Positions 1 through 7,180 of a stretch of DNA of 30,325 nt are shown in pieces. The notes beneath the pieces are model-generated. The model was not told the origin of the DNA and did no database searches. It was given only the letters and a program-made list of their open reading frames with translations. Made by a program: the position numbers and the translations under genes. Position 1 is the first letter of the stretch, and every line of letters starts with the position of its first letter. This DNA comes from Nitrospirota bacterium (GTDB lineage Bacteria; Nitrospirota; Nitrospiria; Nitrospirales; UBA8639), in NCBI GenBank assembly GCA_003228495.1, contig QIDY01000234.1, forward strand, positions 1 to 30,325. Direction: 5' to 3'.

Positions 1-851
1 ATCATGAGTCCGGTCGTGAATGGCATAAAAATCTTTTGCCAAAACGCTAATTCATACTTGAGAACATTGCGCTTTTTCCGTTGCAAGACTTCAATATATT
101 TGTACAGGTCGGAAGGCGCGAGAAGGGAAGTGGGGAGGGTCAGGAGTTTCATTTCTTCCTGATTGAGTGGTGGCTCCCAATCCATGCGCGACACATATTC
201 CTTTGAAAAGTTTAAACCGCTAATCAAGGTCTTTTTACTATTTTTTAATGTCCATCTATGAGGATCCTCAATTTCGGCTTCTTGGGCATGGAGATATACC
301 TTCAGATTACCTTCCTTATCAAACTCGAAAATATCAATCCCTTGCGGAATTTCTCCATACATGACTTTTTGAATCCGGACATAACGTGTCCCGTCCCGAA
401 ACCATAGTCCCTCTTCTCCCTGATACGCCCTCGTATTGGACAAGGCCATATACCGTGTTAAATGTGCCTGTTGGCCTAAAGAAGGAGACACAAACTCTTG
501 TAAACACACCACTATAAGGATAAAGGCAATGACTACCTTTATGACTCCCCCGGCAATTTGGTATGGAGAAACCCCACTGGCCTGCATCGCCAGGAGTTCG
601 CGGCCATTGGCCAGCCCCCCCAAAGCCATGATGCTCCCTAGGAGAGCGACGAACGGTGCTAACAACACAAAACGACTGGGGAGGGTTAACAGCAAAACCT
701 CTCCCGCACCCATAAGTGTGTACCTACCTTTTCCCACCTGATCGAGTTCTTCAATAAACGCTAATAAGCTAAATACCGACAAAAAAAAGGCAAGAACTGG
801 AAGATACCCCCTTAATAAACTGCCAGCTAGGTATCGATGAAAAATTCTCAT
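1..851 (-). CDS. lptG: LptG-type LPS export permease, partial (C-terminus beyond window)
   Basis: The reading frame is open from an ATG at 849-851 to the left edge: 283 complete codons and no stop, so the C-terminal part (normally about 70-80 more residues) lies outside. The N-terminus (MRIFHRYLAGSLLRGYLPVL) starts a first hydrophobic segment. Further hydrophobic segments follow around residues 50-75 and 95-120, then a long soluble periplasmic-type stretch. This is the YjgP/YjgQ permease pattern, in which LptF and LptG form the inner-membrane dimer that hands LPS to LptC with the ATPase LptB. It follows lptF on the same strand after about 105 bp, so co-transcription is likely. A GGGA just upstream is a plausible ribosome site. 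The assignment to LptG rather than LptF rests on order only. Confidence 0.85.
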   Translation of the reverse strand, partial: MRIFHRYLAGSLLRGYLPVLAFFLSVFSLLAFIEELDQVGKGRYTLMGAGEVLLLTLPSRFVLLAPFVALLGSIMALGGLANGRELLAMQASGVSPYQIAGGVIKVVIAFILIVVCLQEFVSPSLGQQAHLTRYMALSNTRAYQGEEGLWFRDGTRYVRIQKVMYGEIPQGIDIFEFDKEGNLKVYLHAQEAEIEDPHRWTLKNSKKTLISGLNFSKEYVSRMDWEPPLNQEEMKLLTLPTSLLAPSDLYKYIEVLQRKKRNVLKYELAFWQKIFMPFTTGLM

Positions 852-955
852 TTACATCCCAAGATTATGAAGCCACTCTTGCTGGAAAAAGACTGAAGAC
901 TTTTCTATTTGGGTCTTTGAGGGAGCCAAATAACTCTCTATCCTTAACACGATGA

Positions 956-2014
956 CTAAGATATTCCTTTGGCAAACTTGGAGGGGGCCAGTAAAAACAC
1001 TAGCAAGCCTCCAAATCCTATGACGATCGACCAAATACCTGGAAAGACGGGAATCGTTGCTTCATCGATTAAGGCTTTAATCATCAACCCCAAAAAATAA
1101 TAGGTGGCAAACACTACTGTAGCGGTAAAAATTTTGGCGTATTTCCCCTGGCGTGGGGCAGCCCGGCTCAAAGGAACGCCTAACAAGGCCAAGAGGATAG
1201 TAGAGAAAGGAGTTGAAAACCTCCATTGAAGTTCGGCAATATCCTTCCTGGCATCGGAATGCATTAAATTCTGGGTAGAGGAAGCTTTTCGCTTATATTC
1301 TGCTTGAATCGGCCGGGGATAAATTGCTAACCGTGAAAAACTCGAAATGTGCGTAATGTCCCCATCTTTTGTGAATTGATATTCAACGCCATCGAGGAGA
1401 ACCGGAATTGAAGTACCACTTTGAGGATCCACAACTTCTTCGGCCTCTTTGGCTGAAATAATCCGTAAATGATTTTCATGTTCACTTTGGACAAACACAC
1501 GACTCAATCGGTTTCGTTTTCGATCAATCTCCTCTGCAAAAAAAACCAGGGATCCATCATCCCGTTCATAAAAATGTCCGGCATCCAAATTGCTTATTCG
1601 AAAACCAGCCTCTCCCTCAGCTTTTAGTTGGTAGCTTCGCTCATACGCCAAAGGACGAAGATACAAAGAAAATATTCCTACGATGACTGCAACAAAACAG
1701 GAAAGGGCAAAAACTGGAATAAGGACCTGGTAAGGGCTTATCCCACAGGCCATCAGGACTTTCATTTCCGAGTCGGCATACAACCGTCCCAGCCCTAAAA
1801 TGATCCCAAAATACAAGGAGATGGGCATTAACAGCTCAAGAGCAATTCCGACCTTTAATGCAATCAACGTGAATATCATACTCACGGGCAGCAACGAATT
1901 GACCGCTTCGCCTAAAAATGCCACCCAACTAAATCCAGCAAATAGCAGCACCAAGAGTCCAAAAACCACAACGGATGGCTTAAGGATTTCCCTGACTAGA
2001 TATCTGTTCACCAT
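956..2014 (-). CDS. lptF: LptF-type LPS export permease
   Basis: A 352-residue protein of the YjgP/YjgQ family, close to the usual LptF length. It has a hydrophobic N-terminal segment (about residues 15-35), two more by residue 120, a periplasmic beta-jellyroll-type region (about 130-260), and C-terminal membrane segments with the family-typical LGVPLSRAAPRQGKYAK stretch just before them. It is one half of the LptFG dimer of the LptB2FG transporter that extracts LPS from the inner membrane. The start is set at ATG 2014 because GAGGA lies 8 bases upstream; a GTG one codon earlier (2017) is the alternative. It is divergent from the nucleotidyltransferase at 2076, with a 61-bp gap that must hold both promoters. 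Confidence 0.88.
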   Translation of the reverse strand: MVNRYLVREILKPSVVVFGLLVLLFAGFSWVAFLGEAVNSLLPVSMIFTLIALKVGIALELLMPISLYFGIILGLGRLYADSEMKVLMACGISPYQVLIPVFALSCFVAVIVGIFSLYLRPLAYERSYQLKAEGEAGFRISNLDAGHFYERDDGSLVFFAEEIDRKRNRLSRVFVQSEHENHLRIISAKEAEEVVDPQSGTSIPVLLDGVEYQFTKDGDITHISSFSRLAIYPRPIQAEYKRKASSTQNLMHSDARKDIAELQWRFSTPFSTILLALLGVPLSRAAPRQGKYAKIFTATVVFATYYFLGLMIKALIDEATIPVFPGIWSIVIGFGGLLVFLLAPSKFAKGIS

Positions 2015-2075
2015 CACAAGATCCTCACGACAACACCATGATTCGGAAATTTGATGACATAGGAGACCTCACACT

Positions 2076-2837
2076 ATGAACGCTGTGATTCTCAGTGCTG
2101 GCCAAGGAAAACGGTTATTGCCGTTAACAGCCGACCTGCCAAAATGCAACCTTTCCATTAACGGCCAATCAATTTTAGAATGGCAAATTCAAGGGTTACT
2201 CCGATGTGGAATTGAATCGATTCGCGTCGTAGTCGGCTTTCGAGCCGACAAAGTGGAAGCCGTTTTGACGAGTCGTTTTGAGTCCCCTTCTATCTCTACG
2301 CTTTTTAATCCGTTCTTTTCTCTCGCGGACAATCTCATTAGTTGCTGGGTAGCTAGAACGGCAATGATGGAAGACTTTGTGCTGTTGAACGGAGATACGC
2401 TATTTGAAACCGCTGTATTAGAGAAGCTCTTGCAAGCTCCCCCTGCTCACATTACTTTAGTCACAGACGAAAAATCTCATTACGACGCGGACGATATGAA
2501 GGTCATAACCAATGGGACACAATTGACCCGCATCGGGAAAACACTTCCCTTGGAGCAGGTTAATGGCGAATCGATTGGTATGATACGATTTCAAGGCCTC
2601 GGAGCCCAATTATTCTCTTCGGCTTTGGATGAACGGGTTCGACAACCCGAAGCTCTCAAGCAATGGTATTTATCACTCATTGATGAATTGGCTCAGCAAG
2701 ACCATGTGTCGACTTTTTCCATCAAAGGATTCAAGTGGGCTGAAATTGACAATCTCTCAGATTTAGAACAAGCCGAGCCTCTTCTCAAAGACTGCCAATC
2801 CCAAGATGTCATTCCATCCGTCACACATCAATCGTAA
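2076..2837 (+). CDS. Sugar-phosphate/phosphocholine-type nucleotidyltransferase
   Basis: A 253-residue protein of the NTP_transferase fold. The N-terminal nucleotide-binding signature is visible at residues 7-13 (SAGQGKR), followed by LTADLPK with the conserved Pro-Lys (22-23). A metal-binding Asp lies in LLNGDTLFE. Length and motif spacing fit single-domain LicC-like cytidylyltransferases or short RfbA/GlmU-type enzymes that activate a phosphorylated head group or sugar with CTP or another NTP. AGGAG about 10 bases upstream supports the start. It is convergent with the broken nucleotidyltransferase at 2913-3744, with only 75 bp between them. Its position beside ceramide genes suggests a role in lipid head-group activation, but the substrate cannot be read from the sequence. 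Confidence 0.8.
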   Translation: MNAVILSAGQGKRLLPLTADLPKCNLSINGQSILEWQIQGLLRCGIESIRVVVGFRADKVEAVLTSRFESPSISTLFNPFFSLADNLISCWVARTAMMEDFVLLNGDTLFETAVLEKLLQAPPAHITLVTDEKSHYDADDMKVITNGTQLTRIGKTLPLEQVNGESIGMIRFQGLGAQLFSSALDERVRQPEALKQWYLSLIDELAQQDHVSTFSIKGFKWAEIDNLSDLEQAEPLLKDCQSQDVIPSVTHQS

Positions 2838-2912
2838 TCACTTTTCCTCTTCAAAAAAAAGAGACTTTGTTCTCACTTGTTAAGAAGAAAAGATCAATCG
2901 CTTCTTCCTCTT

Positions 2913-3744
2913 TCATATGACTTCATGCTGATTTTCTTGACGACGAGATAAAATTTCCTCAACTAATTTCAGATCTTCAGGTGTATCCACATCAATCGCG
3001 GCTTCAGGAAAGGGGACCATGACGGCCTTTATCTGAAGATCAAGTCGCTGACTCAATTGATGCAGCGCATCTGACAATGATAACCACCCCATTAGATAAC
3101 GAACCAATACCTGTCCCCCCAACGTGCGGATCAATCGAAAAGGATGTTTCCGTTCTCGTTCGATATGGCTCCAAAATTCTACCAATCGCTTGGCTTTTGG
3201 AGTAAAAAACGCAAATAAATTACACCCACAAAATCCTTCACGTCTCAATCGTATCACCGTTCGTTTGGTCTTCGGATAAGCCCGGATAAGCCGTTGCGAC
3301 CAGCGAGTGCGATACGAGACCTACAGCGACATCTACCATAGCTTCCTGGGCCTCTCTCACAAAAAAATCAACGATATTCGGCGTGAGAAGAGCATGATCG
3401 GCAGTGGTGATCAGGAGTGGAAGATCCTGGGGATGTTGTGCTAAAAATCCACCGACACTCAGACTCGGCCCTTGCTTGGGCTCTACCCAGTGCACCGTTC
3501 CCGACTGCACGAGAGTATGCAGAAAGAAAGTTTCTTCCACCGTCTCCCATGAAGGCCCACATAAAATTCTCTTGTTCACCGTCTCAGCCTGTTCTAACGT
3601 CTGTAGAACCCGCAAGATCATAGGCTTATCACATATTTTGGCCAAGACCTTATTCGTTACCCCGGCCATTTGAGCAACAGGATCCTGCTTCCCCCGTGTC
3701 CCGGCCAACAGAAGGGCGGGCATTCCTTTCTGGTCAGTCATCAT
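2913..3744 (-). pseudogene. MobA-like NTP transferase, frameshifted by a 10-bp tandem duplication
   Basis: Two overlapping frames together make one nucleotidyltransferase. The first (3744 down to a TGA at 3238-3240) gives the N-terminal 168 residues, with ALLLAGTRGKQDPVA, VTNKVLAKICDKPMI and TADHALL motifs typical of the MobA-like NTP_transf_3 group. The second (ending at TGA 2913-2915) carries the C-terminal half, with GFCGCNLFAF and AAIDVDTPEDLKLVEE. They are out of register because GGCTTATCCG (minus strand) occurs twice in a row at 3273-3292. Removing one copy restores VATAYPKTKRTVIRLRREGF in one continuous frame, about 273 residues. It lies 36 bp downstream of the GNAT gene and is probably in its operon. 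Sequencing error is possible, but a perfect 10-bp duplication is more like a real slippage mutation. Confidence 0.8.
3273..3292 (-). repeat. Perfect 10-bp tandem duplication inside the MobA-like gene
   Basis: On the plus strand the unit CGGATAAGCC occurs at 3273-3282 and again immediately at 3283-3292. Ten bases is not a multiple of three, so the second copy shifts the frame and leads to a TGA at 3240-3238. Reading with a single copy joins the two halves of the protein seamlessly. Confidence 0.95.
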
Positions 3745-3780
3745 TTTTACGATTACGAAGATTGTGCCTTAACCTACTCT

Positions 3781-4908
3781 TCACTCCTGAAGGTCTTTCT
3801 CGTACAACCTGTACGTCTTATAGGGTTCAGCCCCTAAAGACTCAAGAATATGGCGCATTGATTTGTTGCCTTCGAGGATCCAGGACAACTCAACTTGTCG
3901 GATCCCTTTTCGCAAACCAGCTTCCCTCACAGCTTCAATCATGCTATAGGCCATCGCTGCACCCATAGGTGTGGCTTGGAACCGTTTCCGAACACCCATT
4001 AACGCCACCCGACCCGTACGTGGATAGGAGACCTTCAGTCGCCACAAGGCTTTGAGCCACCCCAAAGGCAAAAGACGCCCGTTTAAATCTTTTATCACTT
4101 CATGAATGTTGGGAAACGCAACTAACATTGCAGAGGGTTCACCATCGATTTCGACAATTTGAACAAAATCATCTTCAACCAGAAGCTTGACCTGATGCCC
4201 GAACTCTGAAAATTCCTTATCGGTAAAAGGCAAAAACCCCCAATTGTCCGACCATGCCTCCTCAAAAATTTCTTTAATGATGCATAAATCTTCTTTTAAG
4301 CATGCTCGACGTAAAGGACGAACCCGTAAGGACCCCTTAGCCTTTTTGAGAAACAATGCCACACCCGGAGGAAGCAAAAAATTGATGCCAACCCGGTAGG
4401 CCAATAGATCTTGAACTTTTTTATAACGATTGGCCTCAATTCTTTTTCCGTAGTAAGGCCTGGCATGCCCCATCATAACCATTGGGGGATAGTCAAACCC
4501 ATCCACTAGCAAACCACATTCTTGATTGATCGACAAGCTAAAAGGTCCCCGTACCCTAGTCATTCCCCGGCAGCGAAGCCATTCTTCTGCCGTCTGAAAT
4601 AACGCTTGAAAGACTTCCGGGTCGTCTTCTGCTTCGAGAAGTCCGAAAAATCCAGTCTGATCGTTGTGCCGGCTTGCCTGTAATTCATCAATTTGCGCAC
4701 TAATTCGGCCCACGGGGGTTTCCCCCTCATACGCTATCCAGGCCTGCCAACGGGCATGTTGAAAATAAGGGTTTTTGGGGGAAAAGGTATGAAGCCGTTC
4801 GACAACTAAGGGAGGAACCCAACATGGATCGGAATGATAGATGTTCCACGGAACATGAATAAATTCCTTGAGTGCAGGACGATCAGTAACCGGCGCGACG
4901 CGAATCAA
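3781..4908 (-). CDS. GNAT-fold acyltransferase, YghO / bacterial ceramide synthase-like
   Basis: A 375-residue soluble protein opening with MIRVAPVTDRPALKEFIHVP and then YHSDPCWVPPLVVERL, FSPKNPYFQHARWQAW and GRISAQID. This is the signature of the large YghO-like GNAT family. As I recall the literature, the GNAT-type bacterial ceramide synthase (bCerS) of Caulobacter is related to this group. A C-terminal GNAT-like region (EAGLRKGIRQVELSWILEGN, then KTYRLYEKD) is present. The expected reaction is N-acylation of a sphingoid base from an acyl donor. Position supports this: SPT, ACP, acyl ligase and reductase lie within 7 kb. The start is a TTG; no in-frame ATG occurs between it and the upstream TGA. 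Family is fairly certain; substrate is inferred from context. Confidence 0.78.
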   Translation of the reverse strand: MIRVAPVTDRPALKEFIHVPWNIYHSDPCWVPPLVVERLHTFSPKNPYFQHARWQAWIAYEGETPVGRISAQIDELQASRHNDQTGFFGLLEAEDDPEVFQALFQTAEEWLRCRGMTRVRGPFSLSINQECGLLVDGFDYPPMVMMGHARPYYGKRIEANRYKKVQDLLAYRVGINFLLPPGVALFLKKAKGSLRVRPLRRACLKEDLCIIKEIFEEAWSDNWGFLPFTDKEFSEFGHQVKLLVEDDFVQIVEIDGEPSAMLVAFPNIHEVIKDLNGRLLPLGWLKALWRLKVSYPRTGRVALMGVRKRFQATPMGAAMAYSMIEAVREAGLRKGIRQVELSWILEGNKSMRHILESLGAEPYKTYRLYEKDLQE

Positions 4909-5005
4909 AAATCCGGACCCCGACTCATCTCCCTCTCACATGTTTTTTGGGAAAACAACCGAAGAAAAATACTGCAGCATTTCCGTATCAAAAGATCATA
5001 GACCT

Positions 5006-5192
5006 TTAGGGCTCCCGAAATAATACCTTCCCCTTTTCGCATCCCACCTTCAGGCCATCTTGGGCCGATCTTCACTCGCATAATCCTCTGCGTAGGCCCT
5101 GCTACGCCTGTGGTTTTGCTCCCTCAGATCGATCCAATCTGACCTAAATCCGAGCGCGAATTCTTAGGAAGCTATTGTTTCGCGAACCCTTA
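5006..5192. repeat. MITE-like palindromic element, copy 1
   Basis: A ~187-bp element with imperfect terminal inverted repeats: left TTTAGGGCTCCCGAAATAAT, right reading inward on the other strand TAAGGGTTCGCGAAACAATA. A central hairpin is visible (GCGTAG, 6-nt loop, CTACGC). It is by eye about 85-90% identical to the element at 6117-6304 and in the same orientation. Its right-hand end overlaps the stop codon (TAA, 5192-5190) of the hydroxylase gene. It contains no coding frame of note and no transposase. Confidence 0.85.
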
Positions 5193-5984
5193 GTGCTTCT
5201 GTTCGGATAGTTGGGCAACCCAAGGATACAGGAAACGTTCTTGATCGTCATAGCCCAAATTTGAAACCGTTTGACTCAAAGGAACGTCTTCTGAACGCCC
5301 ATACAAACTCCCAAATATCCGATCACAGATGAGGCTGGTAATGCCAAAATTTCCCTGTTCGTTATGAAAATGATGAAGTAAGTGATGCCGTTTGATTCGA
5401 CGCAAATATGTATTTTGGGGAGTCACCCGTAAATGTTGCATACAATGACAGAACTCATAGACCATAAAGCATCCCACACCCGTCGCAAACGACAGGGGGA
5501 CACCAGACCAACCGGCAATGGCTATCCCAATTGGAAACGTCGCAATCAGGATCGTGGGGAGAGTGGTGGAAAGCGCCCCAAAGAGCACTCGAAGATCATT
5601 GGGATCTTGGTGGTGATCGTAATGAATTCGTTTCCATAAGGCCGCTGTCCTTGGAGATCGGTAAAGATAGCGCCCATGAAGAACAAAACGATGTACCCCA
5701 TATTCTACAAAAGGGTACGCCATCAACGTTCCCAGAATACTTCCGCCCATCCGTAAAGGAGAAACCAGGAAATACGGGGTAAGCACAATGGCGAAAACAA
5801 TACTACCCAAGAGCAACACAAAATAAATCTGGATACTTGGATACGAGACGTACGCCCAAACAAGATCTCTTAAGGTCATTCGATCAAGATGGTGCTTCTG
5901 TTGATACCATTGACCTGTTAACACGTCTTGTCTACCTTTATAGAATGTGAAGGGATAACAATGAAGATTTAAGGCTTCGATCAA
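5190..5984 (-). CDS. Fatty acid hydroxylase / sterol desaturase superfamily membrane enzyme
   Basis: A 264-residue membrane protein with the full set of diiron histidine motifs: H98RFVLH103, H121YDHH125, H180CMQH184 and H200HLLHHFH207. Hydrophobic segments lie at about 50-73, 80-95, 137-158 and 162-178. This matches the FA2H-type fatty acid/ceramide hydroxylase branch, which adds a hydroxyl to the acyl chain or long-chain base using O2. Being beside SPT and the GNAT acyltransferase, ceramide or its acyl chain is the likely substrate (inference). The start is uncertain: TTG 5984 is the first possible codon after an immediately adjacent in-frame TGA; ATG 5879 (residue 36) would remove the cytosolic leader. 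The last codons run straight into the end of the repeat element, which supplies the TAA. The gene is bracketed by two copies of that element. Confidence 0.82.
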   Translation of the reverse strand: MIEALNLHCYPFTFYKGRQDVLTGQWYQQKHHLDRMTLRDLVWAYVSYPSIQIYFVLLLGSIVFAIVLTPYFLVSPLRMGGSILGTLMAYPFVEYGVHRFVLHGRYLYRSPRTAALWKRIHYDHHQDPNDLRVLFGALSTTLPTILIATFPIGIAIAGWSGVPLSFATGVGCFMVYEFCHCMQHLRVTPQNTYLRRIKRHHLLHHFHNEQGNFGITSLICDRIFGSLYGRSEDVPLSQTVSNLGYDDQERFLYPWVAQLSEQKH

Positions 5985-6535
5985 TCAAGAATCATGGAAG
6001 AAATGCGGCCCTGTTCATGAGCTGATTATAAAACCCATTCCGCCTCGGCGACAAGAACGCCACTAGAACTTCTCAGACAAAGCACTATACGGATCCATAA
6101 TTTTTTTTCGCAATCACTTAGGGCTCGCGAAACAATAACTTCCCCTTTTCGCATCCCATCTTCAGGCCATCTTGGGCCAATCTTCACTCGCAAAATTCTC
6201 AACGTAGGCCTTGCTACGCCTGCGGTTTTGCTCCCTCAGATCGACCCAATCTAACCCAAATATGGGCGCGAATTCTGAGAAGTTATTATTTCGTGAACCC
6301 TAAGATATAACGTTCAACCTTACCAAATGATAATATCTTGGTCAGCTCCCAATGAACTTGTCTCTATAAAGTTCGAGTCAAGAGCCCTTCCATCCCACAA
6401 ACAAAAATTATACTATTCCTAAACGTCAAACTCACAACGTAGGGCTTCTGAGCATGAGCCTAAAACCTCTAATATGTCCTTCCTACCGAGTGTTCATGGA
6501 CACCACAAGGGTAATTTGGATATAAGAACATCATC
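5985..6535. other. Intergenic region holding MITE copy 2
   Basis: This is a 551-bp divergent gap between the hydroxylase (minus) and the HIT-like gene (plus). The only recognisable content is the repeat at 6117-6304. The ~130 bp on the hydroxylase side and ~230 bp on the HIT side should contain the two outward promoters, but I see no strong -35/-10 pair. An AAGATAT/ATATCTT inverted pair (6302-6308 and 6333-6339) begins within the repeat end and is too AT-rich to interpret. Confidence 0.6.
6117..6304. repeat. MITE-like palindromic element, copy 2
   Basis: A 188-bp element bounded by CTTAGGGCTCGCGAAACAAT at the left and, on the opposite strand, CTTAGGGTTCACGAAATAAT at the right. Terminal inverted repeats of about 26 bp have only three mismatches by eye. 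A TA dinucleotide directly precedes the GGG and follows the CCC end, as expected for elements mobilised with TA target duplication (IS630/Tc1-mariner type); this is inference. A central CGTAG/CTACG hairpin is conserved with copy 1. It has the same orientation as copy 1 and no open frame large enough for a transposase. Confidence 0.88.
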
Positions 6536-6976
6536 ATGAATACCACAATGCAAAAATTCGGATACCCCGAGACCCTGATTAAAGAATTTAAGAAATGGGT
6601 GGTAGTCCTACGACCACAACAGGTGACTCTTGGCTCACTTGTGCTCATTTGCCAAGATGATGCCAAAGCGTTTTCCGATATAAGTTCTGAAGCCTTTTCC
6701 GAACTCCCTCAGGTTATTAAAGAAATCGAGGCTAGTTTAACACAGGCCTTTTCTTTTCAAAAAATCAATTATCTTATGCTTATGATGGTTGACCCGGATG
6801 TTCATTTCCATGTTTTTCCAAGATATAAAGAGAACAAATCATTTTCCCAGTATGATTTTTTTGACCATGGATGGCCTGGACCTCCAAATCTAAAAAACCC
6901 GAATGAAACGGATCCCTCTCTTACAATAGCAATCCTTACCCACCTCAAATTCAATTGGAATGAAAGCCCTAATTAG
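6536..6976 (+). CDS. HIT-like protein with altered histidine triad
   Basis: A 146-residue small soluble protein. The C-terminal half reads LMLMMVDPDVHFHVFPRYKE, which matches the HIT (histidine triad) motif of nucleotide hydrolases and transferases. In the usual form (H-x-H-x-H before hydrophobic residues and PR) the first histidine is replaced here by Asp88, while His90 and His92 are kept. HIT proteins cleave nucleotide-phosphate or phosphoramidate bonds, often on AMP or Ap4A. Such a protein beside an acyl-AMP-forming enzyme could act on adenylate side products, but that is only a guess. It is the first gene of the plus-strand run. A weak AT-rich hairpin follows it, so it may be transcribed separately from the genes beginning at 7181. 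Confidence 0.72.
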   Translation: MNTTMQKFGYPETLIKEFKKWVVVLRPQQVTLGSLVLICQDDAKAFSDISSEAFSELPQVIKEIEASLTQAFSFQKINYLMLMMVDPDVHFHVFPRYKENKSFSQYDFFDHGWPGPPNLKNPNETDPSLTIAILTHLKFNWNESPN

Positions 6977-6982
6977 TACATA

Positions 6983-7003
6983 GTATTTCATAGCTATAAA
7001 TAC
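6983..7003 (+). terminator. Weak AT-rich hairpin after the HIT-like gene
   Basis: GTATTT (6983-6988) pairs with AAATAC (6998-7003) around a self-complementary ATAGCTAT, followed by GTTTTAT. It is positioned just after the stop codon, but the stem is AT-rich and the T-run short, so termination strength is doubtful. Confidence 0.3.
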
Positions 7004-7180
7004 GTTTTATCTGTGTCCAAATTCACTCAAATTGAGTCTTTTTAGCTACATCGAAAGCCAGTATAACTGAGCATAATGACAAATATTCTTCAATATACCA
7101 AGCCTTATTACTCAGGCGTTATTTTGGCATTACAATTGCTGAACATTAAGTGATCTCTATCTTCAATTACGAGTATTCCT

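Noticed and set aside
436..741. Plus-strand open frame of 101 codons
   Set aside because: It lies inside lptG on the opposite strand, has no recognisable motif, and its composition is that of an antisense shadow.
852..1034. Minus-strand 60-codon frame overlapping the end of lptF and reaching the lptG start
   Set aside because: Most of it overlaps lptF in another frame, it has no ribosome site or motif, and lptF and lptG are complete without it.
3238..3300. Programmed frameshifting in the MobA-like gene
   Set aside because: No slippery heptamer precedes the shift, and the exact 10-bp tandem duplication explains the frame change by itself.
5006..6304. Composite transposon carrying the hydroxylase
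   Set aside because: The flanking elements are too small to encode a transposase and none lies between them, so only non-autonomous elements are supported.
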